Source: Sipunculus nudus (Eukaryota > Annelida > Sipuncula > Golfingiida > Sipunculidae). Taken from it: a stretch of 64,000 nucleotides of DNA. Made by a program: the position numbers and the translations under genes. This document shows, in pieces, positions 1 to 13,475 of this stretch. Under the pieces are notes generated by a model. That model was not told the origin of the DNA. It saw only the letters and a list, made by a program, of their open reading frames with translations, and ran no database searches. The DNA lies in NCBI GenBank assembly GCA_026874595.1, contig CM049317.1, positions 29,442,901-29,506,900 on the forward strand, written 5' to 3'. The stretch's first letter is position 1; each line of letters begins with the position of its first letter.

Positions 1-3000
1 AATCCAAAATTATTTACTGGCTGCCCATCCGGATATCCATTATTGAAATCTTACCTCCTCTGCAGCATATTCTAAAAATGGGCAAGTGTGATATCCTGAG
101 AATCAATCACCAGTTATATATTATTCATCTCCTCGGTTTACAATACTATACTTTCATTTTGTCACGTGGACCTTTAAACGCAGGTAGGGTAAATTCTTGA
201 CAGTTCTTTATTGGCTACATGCACCAGTGTGTTAGGTTTACAAAATTATAACCAGGGCATTTAATATTTGAGTGTCAGGTTAGTCTGTCTTTATATATAG
301 ATAACTAGAACTTTCTTGAATGGATATCACTTCTGATGTCTCGTGTATCAGGTGTCTTTAATATTAAAGTAGTTTAATGGAGTAACAAGATTGGGCCGTC
401 TGTGATATCAGTGTCAGGCCACCTGTATAGGTGATATATGTCAGCAATATGTCATTTGGTCTATCTTGTCATTATAAACTACTGAGCAGTGTAGGACCAG
501 TCATTATTGAGGTCTGAATACTGGGATAGTATATATATATATATATCATATACTCCCAACTAACTACATCAAGGTAGTCACACGTGAGGCCATAAAATGC
601 ACACATCACAAATACTTGGTTAACTTGGTTGACATGTACTGGTGTTAACTAATGTACATGTACTTTTAATTCTGTCCCTGCTGTAGATGTGAGCTTTACA
701 AAAGTTTCACAGCATATAATATTTTACAAATTTAGTGCCTTCAGCTCTGGTTCACACACAACATGTTATACTTAACTTAATCCTAATTTTCCTGTTCTTT
801 GCTCTCTCATTCTCTTAATCTTTCTCATTCTTTCTTTTTTCCCTCGATTTTTCTTTCTCTCTCTCTCTTTCTTTTTCTCTTTTTAATATCAAATCATCAT
901 ATTTCTGTGTTTTTCCATATCTAAATACAGAGTAGCTTATATTTCAGCAGACTGCATGATATTATCAATATCATGTTAACTAAATACCTACCACATCACC
1001 ATTTACTCATCATTTCTGCAGGTCACATGACATGGCCATCCCTGATTGTATTATAAGGCTGTGTTTGAAGTTGTACTATTGCACTAATGTATGATGTAAT
1101 ATTGAAACTTGAAAGACTGGTTATGTAGCATACTATTTATCATTTGCCAGTTGCAGCAAAGTGTAAAATTGTTCTGTGAAATATGTGATTCTCTGTTTAT
1201 GTAGTTATGTGATGAATAAAATCTATATTCAGCATCAAAACCTTCATTATTTCAGGCCCAAAATGGTCTTATGGATATTCATATCATGAATTTTTCATAA
1301 GAACAAAAAACAAACAGTATTAAGTTGGGGAGGGCATTTTCACCTGAAGTCCTGAAAAAAAGATTACAAACGAGGGCTGTTCTTATACCAGAGTTTAAAA
1401 TGTAATAATTTTCAACACACCCTGTTGTTAAGTTATCAGTCTTTAAGTGGCTTGTATATTAAAATGTGAGTCTTTAAACCTCATTTGTATATTCCAAACA
1501 GAAACTCACTTTCAGTTGGTCAGTGTAATCAATATTTTAGGGAGGGGTCAAAATTGGAACTTTGGTTTGCAGAGTGATTGGCCAGACAACTCATGTATAA
1601 TGCTGAACCTTGTCATTGGATCAAGGCCTGAAATGTTGAGGGCTTTGAAGTTTTGAAGATGAGATGAGAAAGTGGGAGAAAAGTGATGTGATAGAGCTTG
1701 TTAATAGCAGGTTTATTATGTGACTGTTACACTTATATGATGATAAGTCCTGTCTTAAAAGGACATGTTTAGCCATCCATGTTTTATGTATACACTAATT
1801 ATGCTGTCATTGATGTAACTTACTGTAGTTTTATGTAAATAATGTATTATTATATTCAACTTTGCACATATGTATATTTTTTTATATATGCCCAGTGATA
1901 ATGTACAGATGTGTATAACAAAGAATTTGCTAAAATATACTTAAGTGCTCCACAGTGTTACTGTTGAAAAGCAAGGTATTTATGTGGGTGTAGAGAACAC
2001 AGTGATTGTACAGGTTCTGTATACATGACAATGTTTTAAGTGGAATAAAGTATATCTAATTGGCCTACATCAGATTTTGTGAGTTTGACAGAGATTCTTG
2101 TGGCAGTACTGAGCAAGCAACATCCCTCACTCCCTCCTTCCTTTATCATCCCCTTTGCTACTGTGTGGACCATACTATTATAAAGGGATAGCAAATAGTT
2201 TCTTGCACAAAGCTCCACTTTTCTTTTTCTCTCACTCAAGATAGTATCATATCTCAAATTCACTTAAGAGTAGTGGGATATCTCAAGTAAACTTTGGAGG
2301 AGTAGCATATCTCAAATTCACTCAGGAGAAGTAGCATTTCTCAAATTGTTATAAGACCTGTGGCCCTCTGACATGAGATGTGTAGTGATAACATATAGCA
2401 ACAAGTCTTGTATTTCTTTTTATTAAATAAAATGAACAGAAATCACAACACTAATGAATTCATTGATTTTTATTACATATGATTCAAGATAGCAAATTAA
2501 TTAAAAAAGGGACTTAGTGACATTTACAAAATAGCTTGCAGTTTGTCGTGGATATTTGTTTTCCTTAGAATTACCTTGGCAAAGAACCTGGCTGAAAGCA
2601 ATACAGTGAATCATGCACCTTTTGGCTTAGTCCATACATTCCAGCAAACAAGTTCAAAGTCCTGTTCCGTTAAATTTCCAGTTGACTCAAATGCTGATCC
2701 TTGGTAGCAGAGTGTCACTTTAAGCCAAAAATCCTGTTGTACTGAGACAGTACTCTTCTTGCACCAGTCTTGTTCCTTCCATTCCAAGGTTGTCCATGGT
2801 GCCGGTTTCTGGAGCTTGTAGCTTCCTTCCTTCCTGGGTTGGGTATCCACCTCTTACACTCCCAGCTCGCTTCCTCCAACTGAACCCTGGGGCTTCTGGG
2901 TTAGTGAAGGGGGTCTACTGTTTTTGATGAGATTTAAATGAGGGCCAGTCCATTTATCCTTGAGGGATGATAGGTTATGAAAAGCTTGCTTGAGCTGCCA

Positions 3001-5099
3001 GAAGAAATCTGTCTTGTTAAATGATCTTAGGCCAAGAAGGTGAATTTTATGGTTAAGTACAGTGATACAAATATTCACACTGTTATATAAGTGTGTGTTA
3101 GTATAATGTTGACAGTTTCTACTTATTTGTTTACTTGAAGTTTTAAGAATTTATTATTTTTATTCATATGTATGTCAGTATTTATCTGTGCATATGATTC
3201 AGTTATCTCAGGTATATTTCTCAGGTATATTATCAAAATTGATTTATATACTGTGCATGATATATTATCTGTATCATTATTAACAGATAACATGTTGACT
3301 TGCATCAGGTGATACATATATGTTCCCGTACGACTTACATTTATTATGCTAAGATAGAGTCAATGAATTTTACATCTGTGTATGAATGTATATGTAGTAC
3401 ATACCATTATAAAGTTGCATATAGTCTTTATTCTAACTTATTATATTTTACATGCTTGTTTATATTTACTTTTTAAAGTTTTCATTTAGCATTTAAATTT
3501 TATAACATTAACAAATACGAACCTCAACCTTGTTGCATCAGATTGAATGTCGACCCACAAAAACAGCTGAGGTTTAGCAAAGCTGGTTTTATTATATTTA
3601 AATAAATTTTGCTAGGAAATATGGGATGGGGGGTGATGCATGACTTATGCAAGTTTAAAATGTGGTTCTGCTGTATAATAAATAATTTATATATAATATA
3701 TCAAATTTATCTAATTTATGTGATTATAAATGAACTGTTTATTATTAATATAAACTGGGAAGAGGTTAATTTTCAGATCTTTTACAATACTCACATGAAC
3801 TTGGAGCAGATCTTTGCTGTTTTCCAAAGCTTTATATGACGTAAGAATCTGGAATGTTAACTACTATCACTTCCCACCACATGTTGTATTGGAGCAATTT
3901 GTGTCTGTGATGTTTTGCCAATCAGCTCATAGCGGCACGGAAAACAGCTTAGGGTTCCTAGGGTCCGTTCTGTGTTTTATCACTAAGAAATGTCCGCTCC
4001 AGACACTGAAATTATGGGAAGAGGTTTTTGTGGGAATTGTTTCTCAAGGCTACTGCCCTAACCAAGGTTGTCAGGAAATGCATGTCTCACTGTCCCAGTG
4101 AAAGACGCTTTATCATTGTACGTGATAGCACGTACTTTATCACTGTATGTAGGTACAGGGAGGCAAATGTACAGGTGAATTCTGTATTTATTAGGTGTAT
4201 CTGTGATAATTGGTATATATTTTGTGTTTAACACTCAGTCTCACATAGAAGAAAACTCCATACTTAAATTATAATTAAATTTATATATATATATATATTT
4301 ATATATATGTTATTTATATGTATAATGTATTATATATTATAATTTATAAATATAAGTTATATATATTTTTATATATATATATATGTCATAACAGATTATG
4401 TTTCTAAAGTGCAAAGTAATATGTATAATATGCACATATTTGATTTGGGGATTTCATTAATATTCATAAAGTACCATGAAGCACAGAAGAATTAACCAGT
4501 GACACCGGAAGATTCATGTCAGGATCAAGAAACATAAAAAAAGAAACCAGTAGCCTGAATCATCAGATAGTGAACCTGTCACCCCCGCTGAGAATGGGAC
4601 CACTCCATCAGGATGCACCTGACAAGTTTTAGGATCAGAACATTGCCATGTGGAGAGGTATTTATAGGGGTGGCAAGGTGTGGTGGGTGCTCAATAGAGA
4701 AAGGTCTTGAGGAGCACACCACAAACTCTGTAGCACTTGGCTCTGCACCTATCCTTCGGGAGATGCACTTAAAGAACACCTTGATCTCCCTCACCTTAAG
4801 TACATAGCAGACATGTTAAAATAACCACAGTTATTGAGGGCTGGCCCGACTTTCTTAACACACTTCAGCTACTTCTTAGTCTTGTCAAGTGTGGTTTGTA
4901 AAATTAGAAACATGAACTGGTGCATTTGTGTGGTTAGTGACATCAGCCCAGTGCTCTGTACGGCTCTGGTTTAGCATTTAAGCTAGAAGTTTGCAGATGG
5001 TCGGGGTCGTATTATAATGTACATTTATATAAATGCCAGGTTGATGAGAAAAACTAACTGATGGAAAATTCATTAGTACGTATATACATACATACATAC

Positions 5100-5171
<72 letters not shown>
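1..5171. other. AT-rich noncoding DNA, no gene recognised
   Basis: No ORF here has a recognisable domain, good splice sites or sustained codon-like composition. The stretch holds TA runs (near 530-545 and 4280-4385), pyrimidine-rich sequence at 790-890, and scattered AATAAA hexamers that may be chance in such AT-rich DNA. It could be intergenic, or a long intron or upstream flank of the TSP1-repeat gene whose exons start at 13284. No upstream TSP1 or semaphorin exon was found in it. Confidence 0.6.
2249..2348. repeat. 29-bp tandem repeat, about 3.5 copies
   Basis: A unit starting ATATCTCAAATTCACT recurs at 2249, 2278, 2307 and (partial) 2336, an exact 29-bp spacing with moderate divergence between copies. 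It is a short minisatellite with no visible function. Confidence 0.8.

Positions 5172-5173
<2 letters not shown>
5104..5173. repeat. TA microsatellite
   Basis: A nearly pure TA run broken once near 5136. The MITE at 5174 starts directly at its end and TA repeats resume after the MITE, so the MITE appears to have inserted into a TA tract. Confidence 0.9.
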
Positions 5174-5176
<3 letters not shown>

Positions 5177-5353
5177 TGAAACCTCGTTGTGTTGAAGTGG
5201 AAGGGACCCTCAGAAAACTTCGACACATCCAAGGTTTGACACTAGCGGATTTTATTTGGTTATAATTTAACTAGAGTTGTCCGGAATATCGAATAACTTC
5301 GACATAAGCGGGGTTTTCGACGTAAGCTAGTTTGACTCAACGAGGTTTCACTG
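5174..5353. mobile_element. 180-bp MITE, TIR CAGTGAAACCTCGTTG
   Basis: The left end reads CAGTGAAACCTCGTTG and the right end is its inverse, CAACGAGGTTTCACTG. The interior does not code. It sits inside a TA tract. TIRs of this form with TA targets are typical of Tc1/mariner/pogo-type non-autonomous elements; the family assignment is inferred. Three other elements of nearly the same length are at 5800, 9553 and 45117. Confidence 0.85.
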
Positions 5354-5799
5354 TGTATATATATATATATATATATATCTCTCTCTCTCTCTGACAAATG
5401 CTAAATATGAAATCACTTATTTTGACGTGTGTTATTTTGTATTCTGTATTAAGTATGAAAACAGTTCATACTTTTTTTATTAGGACCTTTCATGAAAAAT
5501 TTTATGTACACATTACACAAATTCTACTCTGTACATACAAGAGACATCCATGTGGTAACATGTACTTGATCACAATGCTCAGTGGCAAATTCTCTCCAGG
5601 TAAAAGAAAATATGTCTATAATTAAGACATACCCATATCTTAAACAAATAATGTTGGTAAATAAGATAAAAGTTTTACTTTGCTTTAAAGAACATAGTAG
5701 TTCAAAGGCATCACTGTCTCTTTTATAAATGGATGAATAGCATGTAAAAATGAAACTTGGCTTCATACCTTTTGGCATTTCTGAACCACTTTCCCAGTT

Positions 5800-5977
5800 C
5801 AGTCAAACCTCACGTAACAACTACCTCAGTTTAACTGCCACCTCACAATAATAACCACTTGTTTATGGACCTGATTCATTTTTGCTCTTCATGTCAGACC
5901 TCGCTTAGATGACCACCTTGAAAATGGGACCGCTTGATCAAGAGCCCATTGATGGTCGTAATATTGAGGCTTTACTG
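5800..5977. mobile_element. 178-bp MITE, diverged copy
   Basis: It starts CAGTCAAACCTCACGTAAC and ends in TTGAGGCTTTACTG. Its interior is recognisably related to the element at 45117: both contain a CTTCATGTCAGACC/CTTTATATCAGACC-like segment followed by a CGCTTAGA(T/C)GACCACCT-like segment. The left flank is TT rather than TA, so the target duplication is not intact. Confidence 0.7.
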
Positions 5978-8900
5978 TATATCAATGACTGTCTTCATCA
6001 TCTGGTAAAATTTTTACCCAATATATTTTTGGGCTTATTTATAAAATGAGTTTTTAATTTTTTTTTAGTGATATTACATGCTGTGACTCACAAGGCAGTT
6101 TTTGAAATGTCAGAGAGATATTTTTATATTAGTAGTATTCAGGATGACATTAGTTCAAGTCACTAAAAGTAAACCTGTTTATGTGAATATTCATAAAGAT
6201 GTTTCCCAGGCAAGGACCTTGTTTGAACTTTGTAGCTGACAATGAAGGGACCATATGGTAAATTCATTTCACAATGAAGGGACCATATGAAAAATTCTTT
6301 ACTTAATGAGGGAGCCATATGGTAAATTCTTTTCTCTCTGCATTTTCAGCACAAGTTCCCACAATGAATGAAGTCATGTGGGCCTGTTTTCATAACATGG
6401 TTTTATGGTCAGCTGCCTGTTTGTAAAACAGTGATAACATAGACATCAAAGGTCTTCAGTGAAAAACTTAACCCATTAAACCTCCCATTACTCCATTTAT
6501 TTCTGATTTATAGAATATTCTTCAAAACACAAGGGCATTTTGTGGGTTTTTCCGAATGAATAACTTGGTATATTACTACAAGATTAACCATTTGGACCAA
6601 TATTAATATGAAAAATGCAGCTTACTGATGTGGATAACTTATATTTAGATTTCATGATATTACACACATGGTCTGTATGACAAAGCTTGAACATTTGATT
6701 AATTCTGTTTTCTGGCTCAGAATTTAATTCCCAGCCTAAATATTGACAACAATAAGGAGTGTTTTTATTAGGAAAGATTGTAAAAGAAACATTAACATTG
6801 AGTGATTTTTTTAAAAACTGATTTCTTGAGATAGACATATGATTAATCAAACCTTCATTACTGGTATGGCATCCACTGACTTGTTTAGTCCATTATTTGT
6901 TGGGTGATTAATCCTAACATTTTTTTGCTCATTGTGGTACTTGGTACATCTTGGTTTTGGAGAATAAATTTTATGTAGACTTGTTTGCTCTAATAATCAC
7001 AGCAGTGAAACCTCAATCTTGGTGTGTGGGCTAATTACCATAAAGTATAAAAAAATACAAGCATGTCAATCATCCCTGAGAGGGATCATTCATGGAATTT
7101 TTTTTTCAAGATAGTTGACAAATGGTAGCTCACAGGAATGGCTCATTACAAATAGCACATTCACAAAGGTTAATGCAGAGGATTTGTTATTAAATGGACT
7201 GCATACCTTCACAACCTCAGAAGTATATTGCCAAGGGAAATGCCACGTAAGCAGGGACCTCTCATTATAAGTATTACTTAAAATCTATCAAGATGTTGAC
7301 CTTTGCCTTGGTGAGCAGACGACATGTGAGAAAATGGCAAAATATGCAACCCATTTGAATCATATATCTACTGAAATAGAAACAAACATTGAAGAAACCA
7401 ATTAACTGTCTATTGAACATGTATTTTAGAATTATAACGTTAGTAAATAACACTTGATATGCAGATTGTTCATAAAATAATGATAGAAGTACAATAAGTA
7501 TAATGAAACTTGGGCAGGTTGTTTAGCATAATATTATACATTTAGCTGTATTCACCTGTGCTATATGAACAAATATACCATGATATTGTACAGGCATATT
7601 GATCTATACTTACGAGATCTTCAGTTTTATTTTCGTCATTGCATTGACATATTGAAAGTGAGTAAAGATTATTGAATAACACTAAAATACAAATGAGAAA
7701 ATTGAAGAATTAATGAACTTTGGAATGAATTAAATATGTTCAAGCAGAAGCTAAAAGTTTTAGCAGTTTTGGATAAATGTAATTGTTTGTCATTTCTGGA
7801 GAAATGGTAGGTTTGATTCCGAAAGGCATGAATGTGCATTACATATGTGTTACAGCTACAGTGTGCCTGGTATAAATATATTTAAAAGGTCGCATACCAC
7901 GGGGATTTTTAGGTTCGTTGTATCACAAACAAGAAAATCTTTATCTGAATCCACTATGTGTTCAGCTAGTCTTTTGAACAAATCGGCATTCATACATAGT
8001 TTACATGCAGTTTTAGGGAACTGAATGGTCCTGCAGATTGATCAGCAGGAGTATTGTAGGGGATTTCTCGCGATATTTGTAGAGTGAAGCCAGTTTCCTT
8101 GTAGTACATCGTCCCTTTGACGTACCTGTTTGAAGGGTGACCTTTGGGTGAGCTGTCAGGTTTTATGTATTTGCTTAGGATATAAGCCAATGACATTTGT
8201 TATGCATTAGTGCTGGAGTGAGTAAGCATATTTTTATACAATGTGCAGTGCACAACACAGGTATATGTTTGTCTGTGTGTGTATGTGTGTATTACTGGTA
8301 GTAATTTGCAGTCACAATTAAGCAAATCTCTTACATTTTATTTCAGATATATTTATCAGGATTTTTTACAGGTTATCAGAAATATATATTTCAGAGATAA
8401 TGCTGAAATATTTATGTGAAAACCTAGCTTATTTTAAGGAATAAATAATTTTGATAATAAAGAAATACTTAATTTCCAGTATTTTGTATTAACATGTATT
8501 CCATGTTTATCAGTGACAGCAATGAAAAGTGTTTCTAAAAGCATGGATTTTAGTGCATGCACAGTACATCATTTGTAGGTTATCAACTTCAAAACATCAA
8601 GAATTTTCATTAAAAAGGTTATTTTGTTTATCAGAACACATGATTCAAAGCTAAAGGGATAATATAAAGAACATAAAAAAGACCTTATGTATTTGAAAAC
8701 ACTAATTTGTAACATTTATTTAAGAATAAAATTTTAGTTAAAAAGTTAAGTTTGTACAGTTGTAAACATTGTATAATTGAGCAAATTTGATTATTAGTTG
8801 ATATTGTATGAAATTTTTAAAGAAAAGTGGAATATTGAAAAGATTCACAAGATCAAAGTGAGTTATGAGTGTGTCTTTACTCACTGTGTAGATCATTGTA

Positions 8901-9552
8901 TGATGTTATAAGGGTTATGTATGGGGTAGTCTATGTGAGGAACAAGCGTGTCGTGACAAAACTATAACGTGTTCCTGCCTCAGGGAGGCATGACTTCGAT
9001 AAATGTCTTCTTGCATCCTCAAAGTGTCAGTAACACATGGCTCCAATCTGATGGCTGCATCCTCTGTAACGGACAATATGTCCCATTGTAACGCAGATGG
9101 TTACCGCATCACCATCATTAGACTTCCTCAGCTTCTGGTCTTGTCATCCCTACAGTCGTCAAGGCAACAGGTGTCGATCCCCCACCCACTGCCACATCAA
9201 ACCTTCATAATCTCTCGCAGATCCTGTGCTTGTGGTGTCTCATGAATGTATATTCTTAATATATATATAAATGTTTTTCACAGCTGTGGCTTGTATCAGT
9301 TAGGTAATATACCAAAGTTTGATATGTGGCAACATTTTAGTATCTAACATCTCTGATGTGTGTGCAAAAATGAATTATACCAGTTGTGAATTGAATATGG
9401 TGTAGTATTATGAGATTAATTAATCAAGATATACCACTATTAGGAACTGTTGATGTAACATCCTCCATATATCAATATCATGAATAAGTAATTGATGATA
9501 ATTGGTAATTATAAATGAGAAATACAAACTGCAATATGTAAAATATAAAATA
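5978..9552. other. AT-rich noncoding DNA
   Basis: No domain-bearing ORF or convincing exon was found. A MITE-like end (CAGTGAAACCTCA) lies at 7002 without a clear partner. A somewhat less AT-rich patch at 8940-9245 has an 80-codon ORF on the + strand, but it resembles no family I know. Confidence 0.5.
6239..6334. repeat. 32-bp tandem repeat, three copies
   Basis: A unit starting ACAATGAAGGGACCATATGG recurs at 6239 and 6271, with a diverged third copy from about 6303. No coding potential or other function is visible. Confidence 0.8.
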
Positions 9553-9731
9553 CATTAGAACCTGGCTTATAGGACCACCCATAGGACTGGACCAAAACTA
9601 GTTCTTATTTACAGAGGGTCTTATTGGACATGTCATTCACAACTAGTGTGAGCGCTTTTGGTTTACTCAAGGGTGTTCTTTATGGACAGGTGGTTTTGGT
9701 AGTTATGTGGTCATTCAGACAGGTTCCACTG
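9553..9731. mobile_element. 179-bp MITE with TA flanks
   Basis: The element runs from CATTAGAACCTGGCTTATA to ACAGGTTCCACTG, is flanked by TA on both sides (9551-9552 and 9732-9733), and its ends are imperfect inverted repeats. Length and end pattern match the MITEs at 5174, 5800 and 45117, so it is probably an older member of the same group. Confidence 0.65.
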
Positions 9732-11609
9732 TATACTGAAGTTACTGTTTTCAAGTTTGGTACATCTTTAAAATTTCAACCGTGTAAACTTTCAAGTTGG
9801 TTTGAACATTGCTTCAACATCATTATTTTTTCCCATCATTATCTTTTGATTTAAGGTATTCTTAAATTTATATAGATACTAGTCAGTGAGAGGGTACTGA
9901 TGATGAAAACAAAATCAAGAAATTTTGTTAAAATATTCAATGCTTATGAATAAGCATGAACATTAGTGATATTTTCCTCTTTAAATTTGGTGCATCTAAT
10001 ATTTATAGAGTTTTACAAGCTGTTGCATGTAATTTTGTATGTACAGCCTGGGGGTCAGACACCTCAGCTAAATTAGTATAATGACAGAAAAAAAATGACT
10101 TGAATTTCTTTGTCAGGTGAACAAAATAGTCAGCAATTTGGGCATTCAGTTATGTGAGCCAGTGTCAAATGCAAGACTTAGCATGTATAAGCACTGGAAA
10201 TTGTAACCTTGCTTCAAGACCAGTATACAAGTGAGTTCTTTTCACAGCTGAACACAAGTACTGTGATTATTATTACATTAGGTATTATTTTGTGACATTA
10301 CTGTAGGTAAATATGACTCTTAGGGGATGCACTTTATAATTAGACTAATAATATATGTCAGTATATCAACTGATGTTACTCATAAGGTACATACAGCTTA
10401 GTCATTACATGCATGTAAAAATATATTTAGTTTATATCACAAAGCGGATGCTAAAAGACAGGAACTGTGCAGAGAGCAGGGCTGTACAAATTACCAAGAT
10501 GTGCTTGAGTAGAGGTGCATGTAATTGAGGGACTGAGTGACGTGATGGCGGCATTAATCTACGACGGGGATTTACAGGTTAATGTAGCATGCAGAGGATT
10601 GTGGGTGACCACTGGAGCAGTACCTGGACGTCATTGTTTTTGTGCAGGGGATGGCAGCTCCACCTAGGAGGTCTTTTCTCTAATTTGATTAATTAACTTG
10701 CAGTTTCTGTAATATTTATGATTTGTCCAGGAGCTAGGGGAGACTTATTATATCTCTTCTTTTCTAAAGGCTGCTTATGTCTCTGGCAATTTGCATTTGT
10801 CATGTTTTTTCTTACCTTTTTCCATCAAATATAGTATGTTTAATGATGTTGGTATATTTTGAAATAATTACTGATTTTTCCTTTTAATTGATGTGCTGGC
10901 ACAATGTAATTTCTTTGCAAGCGATTAATAATGTATATCTTATATTATCTTATTGATTTGTGGTTACTGTGATGTCTAAGCACCTTGGTAAATTTATCAT
11001 TTATCATTTACATATTTTTGGATGTTATTTTTGTATTCAGAAGTGCTGTCAGTGTTGTTCTATATGTGAACATCACATTATATAAACTTGTGAAAATAAA
11101 TGGATGTTGTGGATTATTGAAAACTGTACTGGAATGTTGACATCTTGTGCCATCTGGTGGCAGGAAAGAGTATCAAATTATTACATACAAGTAAATCTGG
11201 TAGGTTAGGCTTTTCTTGTCAGTTCATTATTTTTATTGCTGATACTTGTCAGGATTAAAACAGGATTACTGATGGCATCATCATTATTTGTACAAGGTAT
11301 TCTACCTATGTAATTGATATTTTTTAATGGACCTCACCTGAGTGATGTGGAAGCACCTGGCTTATATTTGTTGCACCTGTGTGGCTGTATACCTGCGACT
11401 GGAGGAAGTTCATAAAAAAATAACTAGTTGTTATGATTCATAGTGCAGACTGTCAGTGCTCACGTAAACCTGAGGTATGAATGGAGGCAGGTCTGGTAAT
11501 GAATGGGAAAGGTGTATCCTGTAGAGACTGTAATATTCAGGAGAGATGTCTGGAAACGTTACTGGTCATGACCAATGATCATACACAGATGATTGTTTCC
11601 GGTGTGTGT

Positions 11610-11649
<40 letters not shown>

Positions 11650-13283
11650 GAATAAATGTATGTATATTTGTGTATAATTATATAAATATATAAATGTATT
11701 CATGTATGTATGTATGTGTATAATTATATATATAAATGTATTTATGAATGTATGTATATATGTGTATAATTATATATATGAATTATGTATGTAAGTGTAT
11801 AATTATATATATATGAGCATGAATAATTATATATATTGATATATATGTATGTGTATGTATATATATATATATGTATAATTATATATATATATTTATATAT
11901 ATGAATATGTATAATTATATATCACAAGTTATACTTTCATATCATTATACATATTTTATATGGAAAATGAAAGATGCGTGTTCTGTTCATGGTTTATATT
12001 TTACAGGTGTCATTTAATTTTATGTTTCAAGAATAATTGTCTTGGAATTCTTTTTACATTTTTTTCATTTAAGGCGTACACTAAATATGATTTTGGCAGT
12101 CATTCTAAATTTCCATTTTACAAAGTAAACTTGTGATTTTTATATCAAGAGATGACATCAACTTCTGTATTGTATTCCCAAACTAGAGTGCATGGTTACA
12201 ATGGTTTCAATACTGCAGTGCCACCACCTCAAACAATCCATAGCAGAAAAATATATTTTGAAGGATCTTTTTCAAATTTTGTATGTGCATAGACATTGGA
12301 GGACAACATTGATTATGAAAGGGTCATGACATTTATTTTTATATTTTTTTCAGGATACTGTGGCATCTCCCATGTCAAATATTACTAGCATTATTGTGTT
12401 TATGATAGTGTTTAACTTGACTTTGTCTGAAACTAGAAATGAAAATAAACAAAACAATGGAATCTGTCAGATAGGAGTCCGCTTTGATGACTATGTATTT
12501 ACGGGGAACATTACTTGTTTTCTTCAAACCTTATCATCAGCCACTTCATATCATATATTTACTGATATTCTTGCAAAGTTGATGACGTCTTTTAATTGTA
12601 AATATTTTAGATTATATCACTGCTGATTGACCAATCAGGGCTCTCTTTGAGAGTCAGCTGACTTGTTCAGCATCACTGATCTTCATTACCTGTGGTTGGT
12701 GATCGCCATCAAACTTCCATACAAATAAATAATTTAAAGGGGCCCAATCACCTATAAGGCATGTTATATTAACACAAGAAATAGCTTTTTCCCTTTAAAA
12801 TAAATATGTACCTGCCAAAATATTGCCTTGAAACCGTTTGCTTAATCCTGCAAAGTAATATTAAAACGGTGGACTGGGCATGATCACAGGTGTCTACATA
12901 AACAGAGCGTGGGGCCGTGTGCATCGCGGTGCCACAACATGGTCAATTAGGAGATGCCCTGATTGACTTGGCCCAAAAATGTTATACATGTTTCTGCTGG
13001 CTCAATCACCATGTGTTGTGGCTCACAATCTGACCTCCAGTCACAGCCATATTATGGTAAACAGACACATGTAACAAGGTGTTAAATAAGAGAGCCATAA
13101 CAAGGTGTTAAACAGCCATATTTGAGGTACTAAGACTGTGTGCTTAGATGGTTTTGCTGGGAAACTTTTGTATAAAGCAAAACTGAACCTAATAGTTTGA
13201 AAGAACAGGCATACAATTGCACCTGATTATGACCCTTTACAATTATAATTTTGACCTCAAGGTTTCTCTTTTTGTCTTTTCAG
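9732..13283. other. Noncoding DNA upstream of the first TSP1 exon
   Basis: Contains a TA tract at 11609-11645 and a TATA/TGTA-rich low-complexity zone to about 11930. An ORF at 12378-12626 begins with a hydrophobic, signal-like segment but has no good donor site, so it is not called as an exon. If the TSP1 gene is complete in the genome, this is probably part of its last long intron. Confidence 0.5.
11147..11160 (-). promoter_or_regulatory. CTCF-like motif
   Basis: On the minus strand the 14 bases read CCACCAGATGGCAC, which fits the bilaterian CTCF consensus CCASYAGRKGGCRS at every position. A match this complete is not expected by chance in 64 kb of AT-rich DNA, but occupancy is unknown. 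Confidence 0.4.
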
Positions 13284-13475
13284 CAAACCTGAACACAGTA
13301 TCAATTGATGGCCAGTGGTCAACCTGGACACATTGGACTTTGTGTAGTGAGCCCTGTGGGGGCGGGGTTCAGCAGCGACGACGTTACTGTAACTCACCCA
13401 TGCCCTCAGGGAATGGTATGCCATGTCACGGTCATGGACTGGAGCTTAAACAGTGCAATGTACACTCGTGTCAAG
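13284..13475 (+). CDS. Exon: TSP1 repeat A
   Basis: The acceptor follows a pyrimidine tract (TTTTGTCTTTTCAG) and the donor is G|GTTAGT. The 64-codon, phase 1-1 exon has the TSP1 signature: WSTWTHW, then CSEPCGGG with the CSxxCGGG core, basic residues RRRYC, and closing cysteines in CNVHSC. The tryptophans and six cysteines needed for the fold and C-mannosylation sites are present. Confidence 0.85.

Noticed and set aside
9003-9245. 80-codon ORF after a CCTCAG acceptor-like site
   Set aside because: No homology recognised, no donor, and the more probable acceptor frame stops early.
12378-12626. ORF with a signal-peptide-like start (MSNITSIIVFMIVFNLTLSE) after a TTTTTTCAG acceptor
   Set aside because: No donor site in phase with the next TSP1 exon, no domain, and composition like the AT-rich surroundings.
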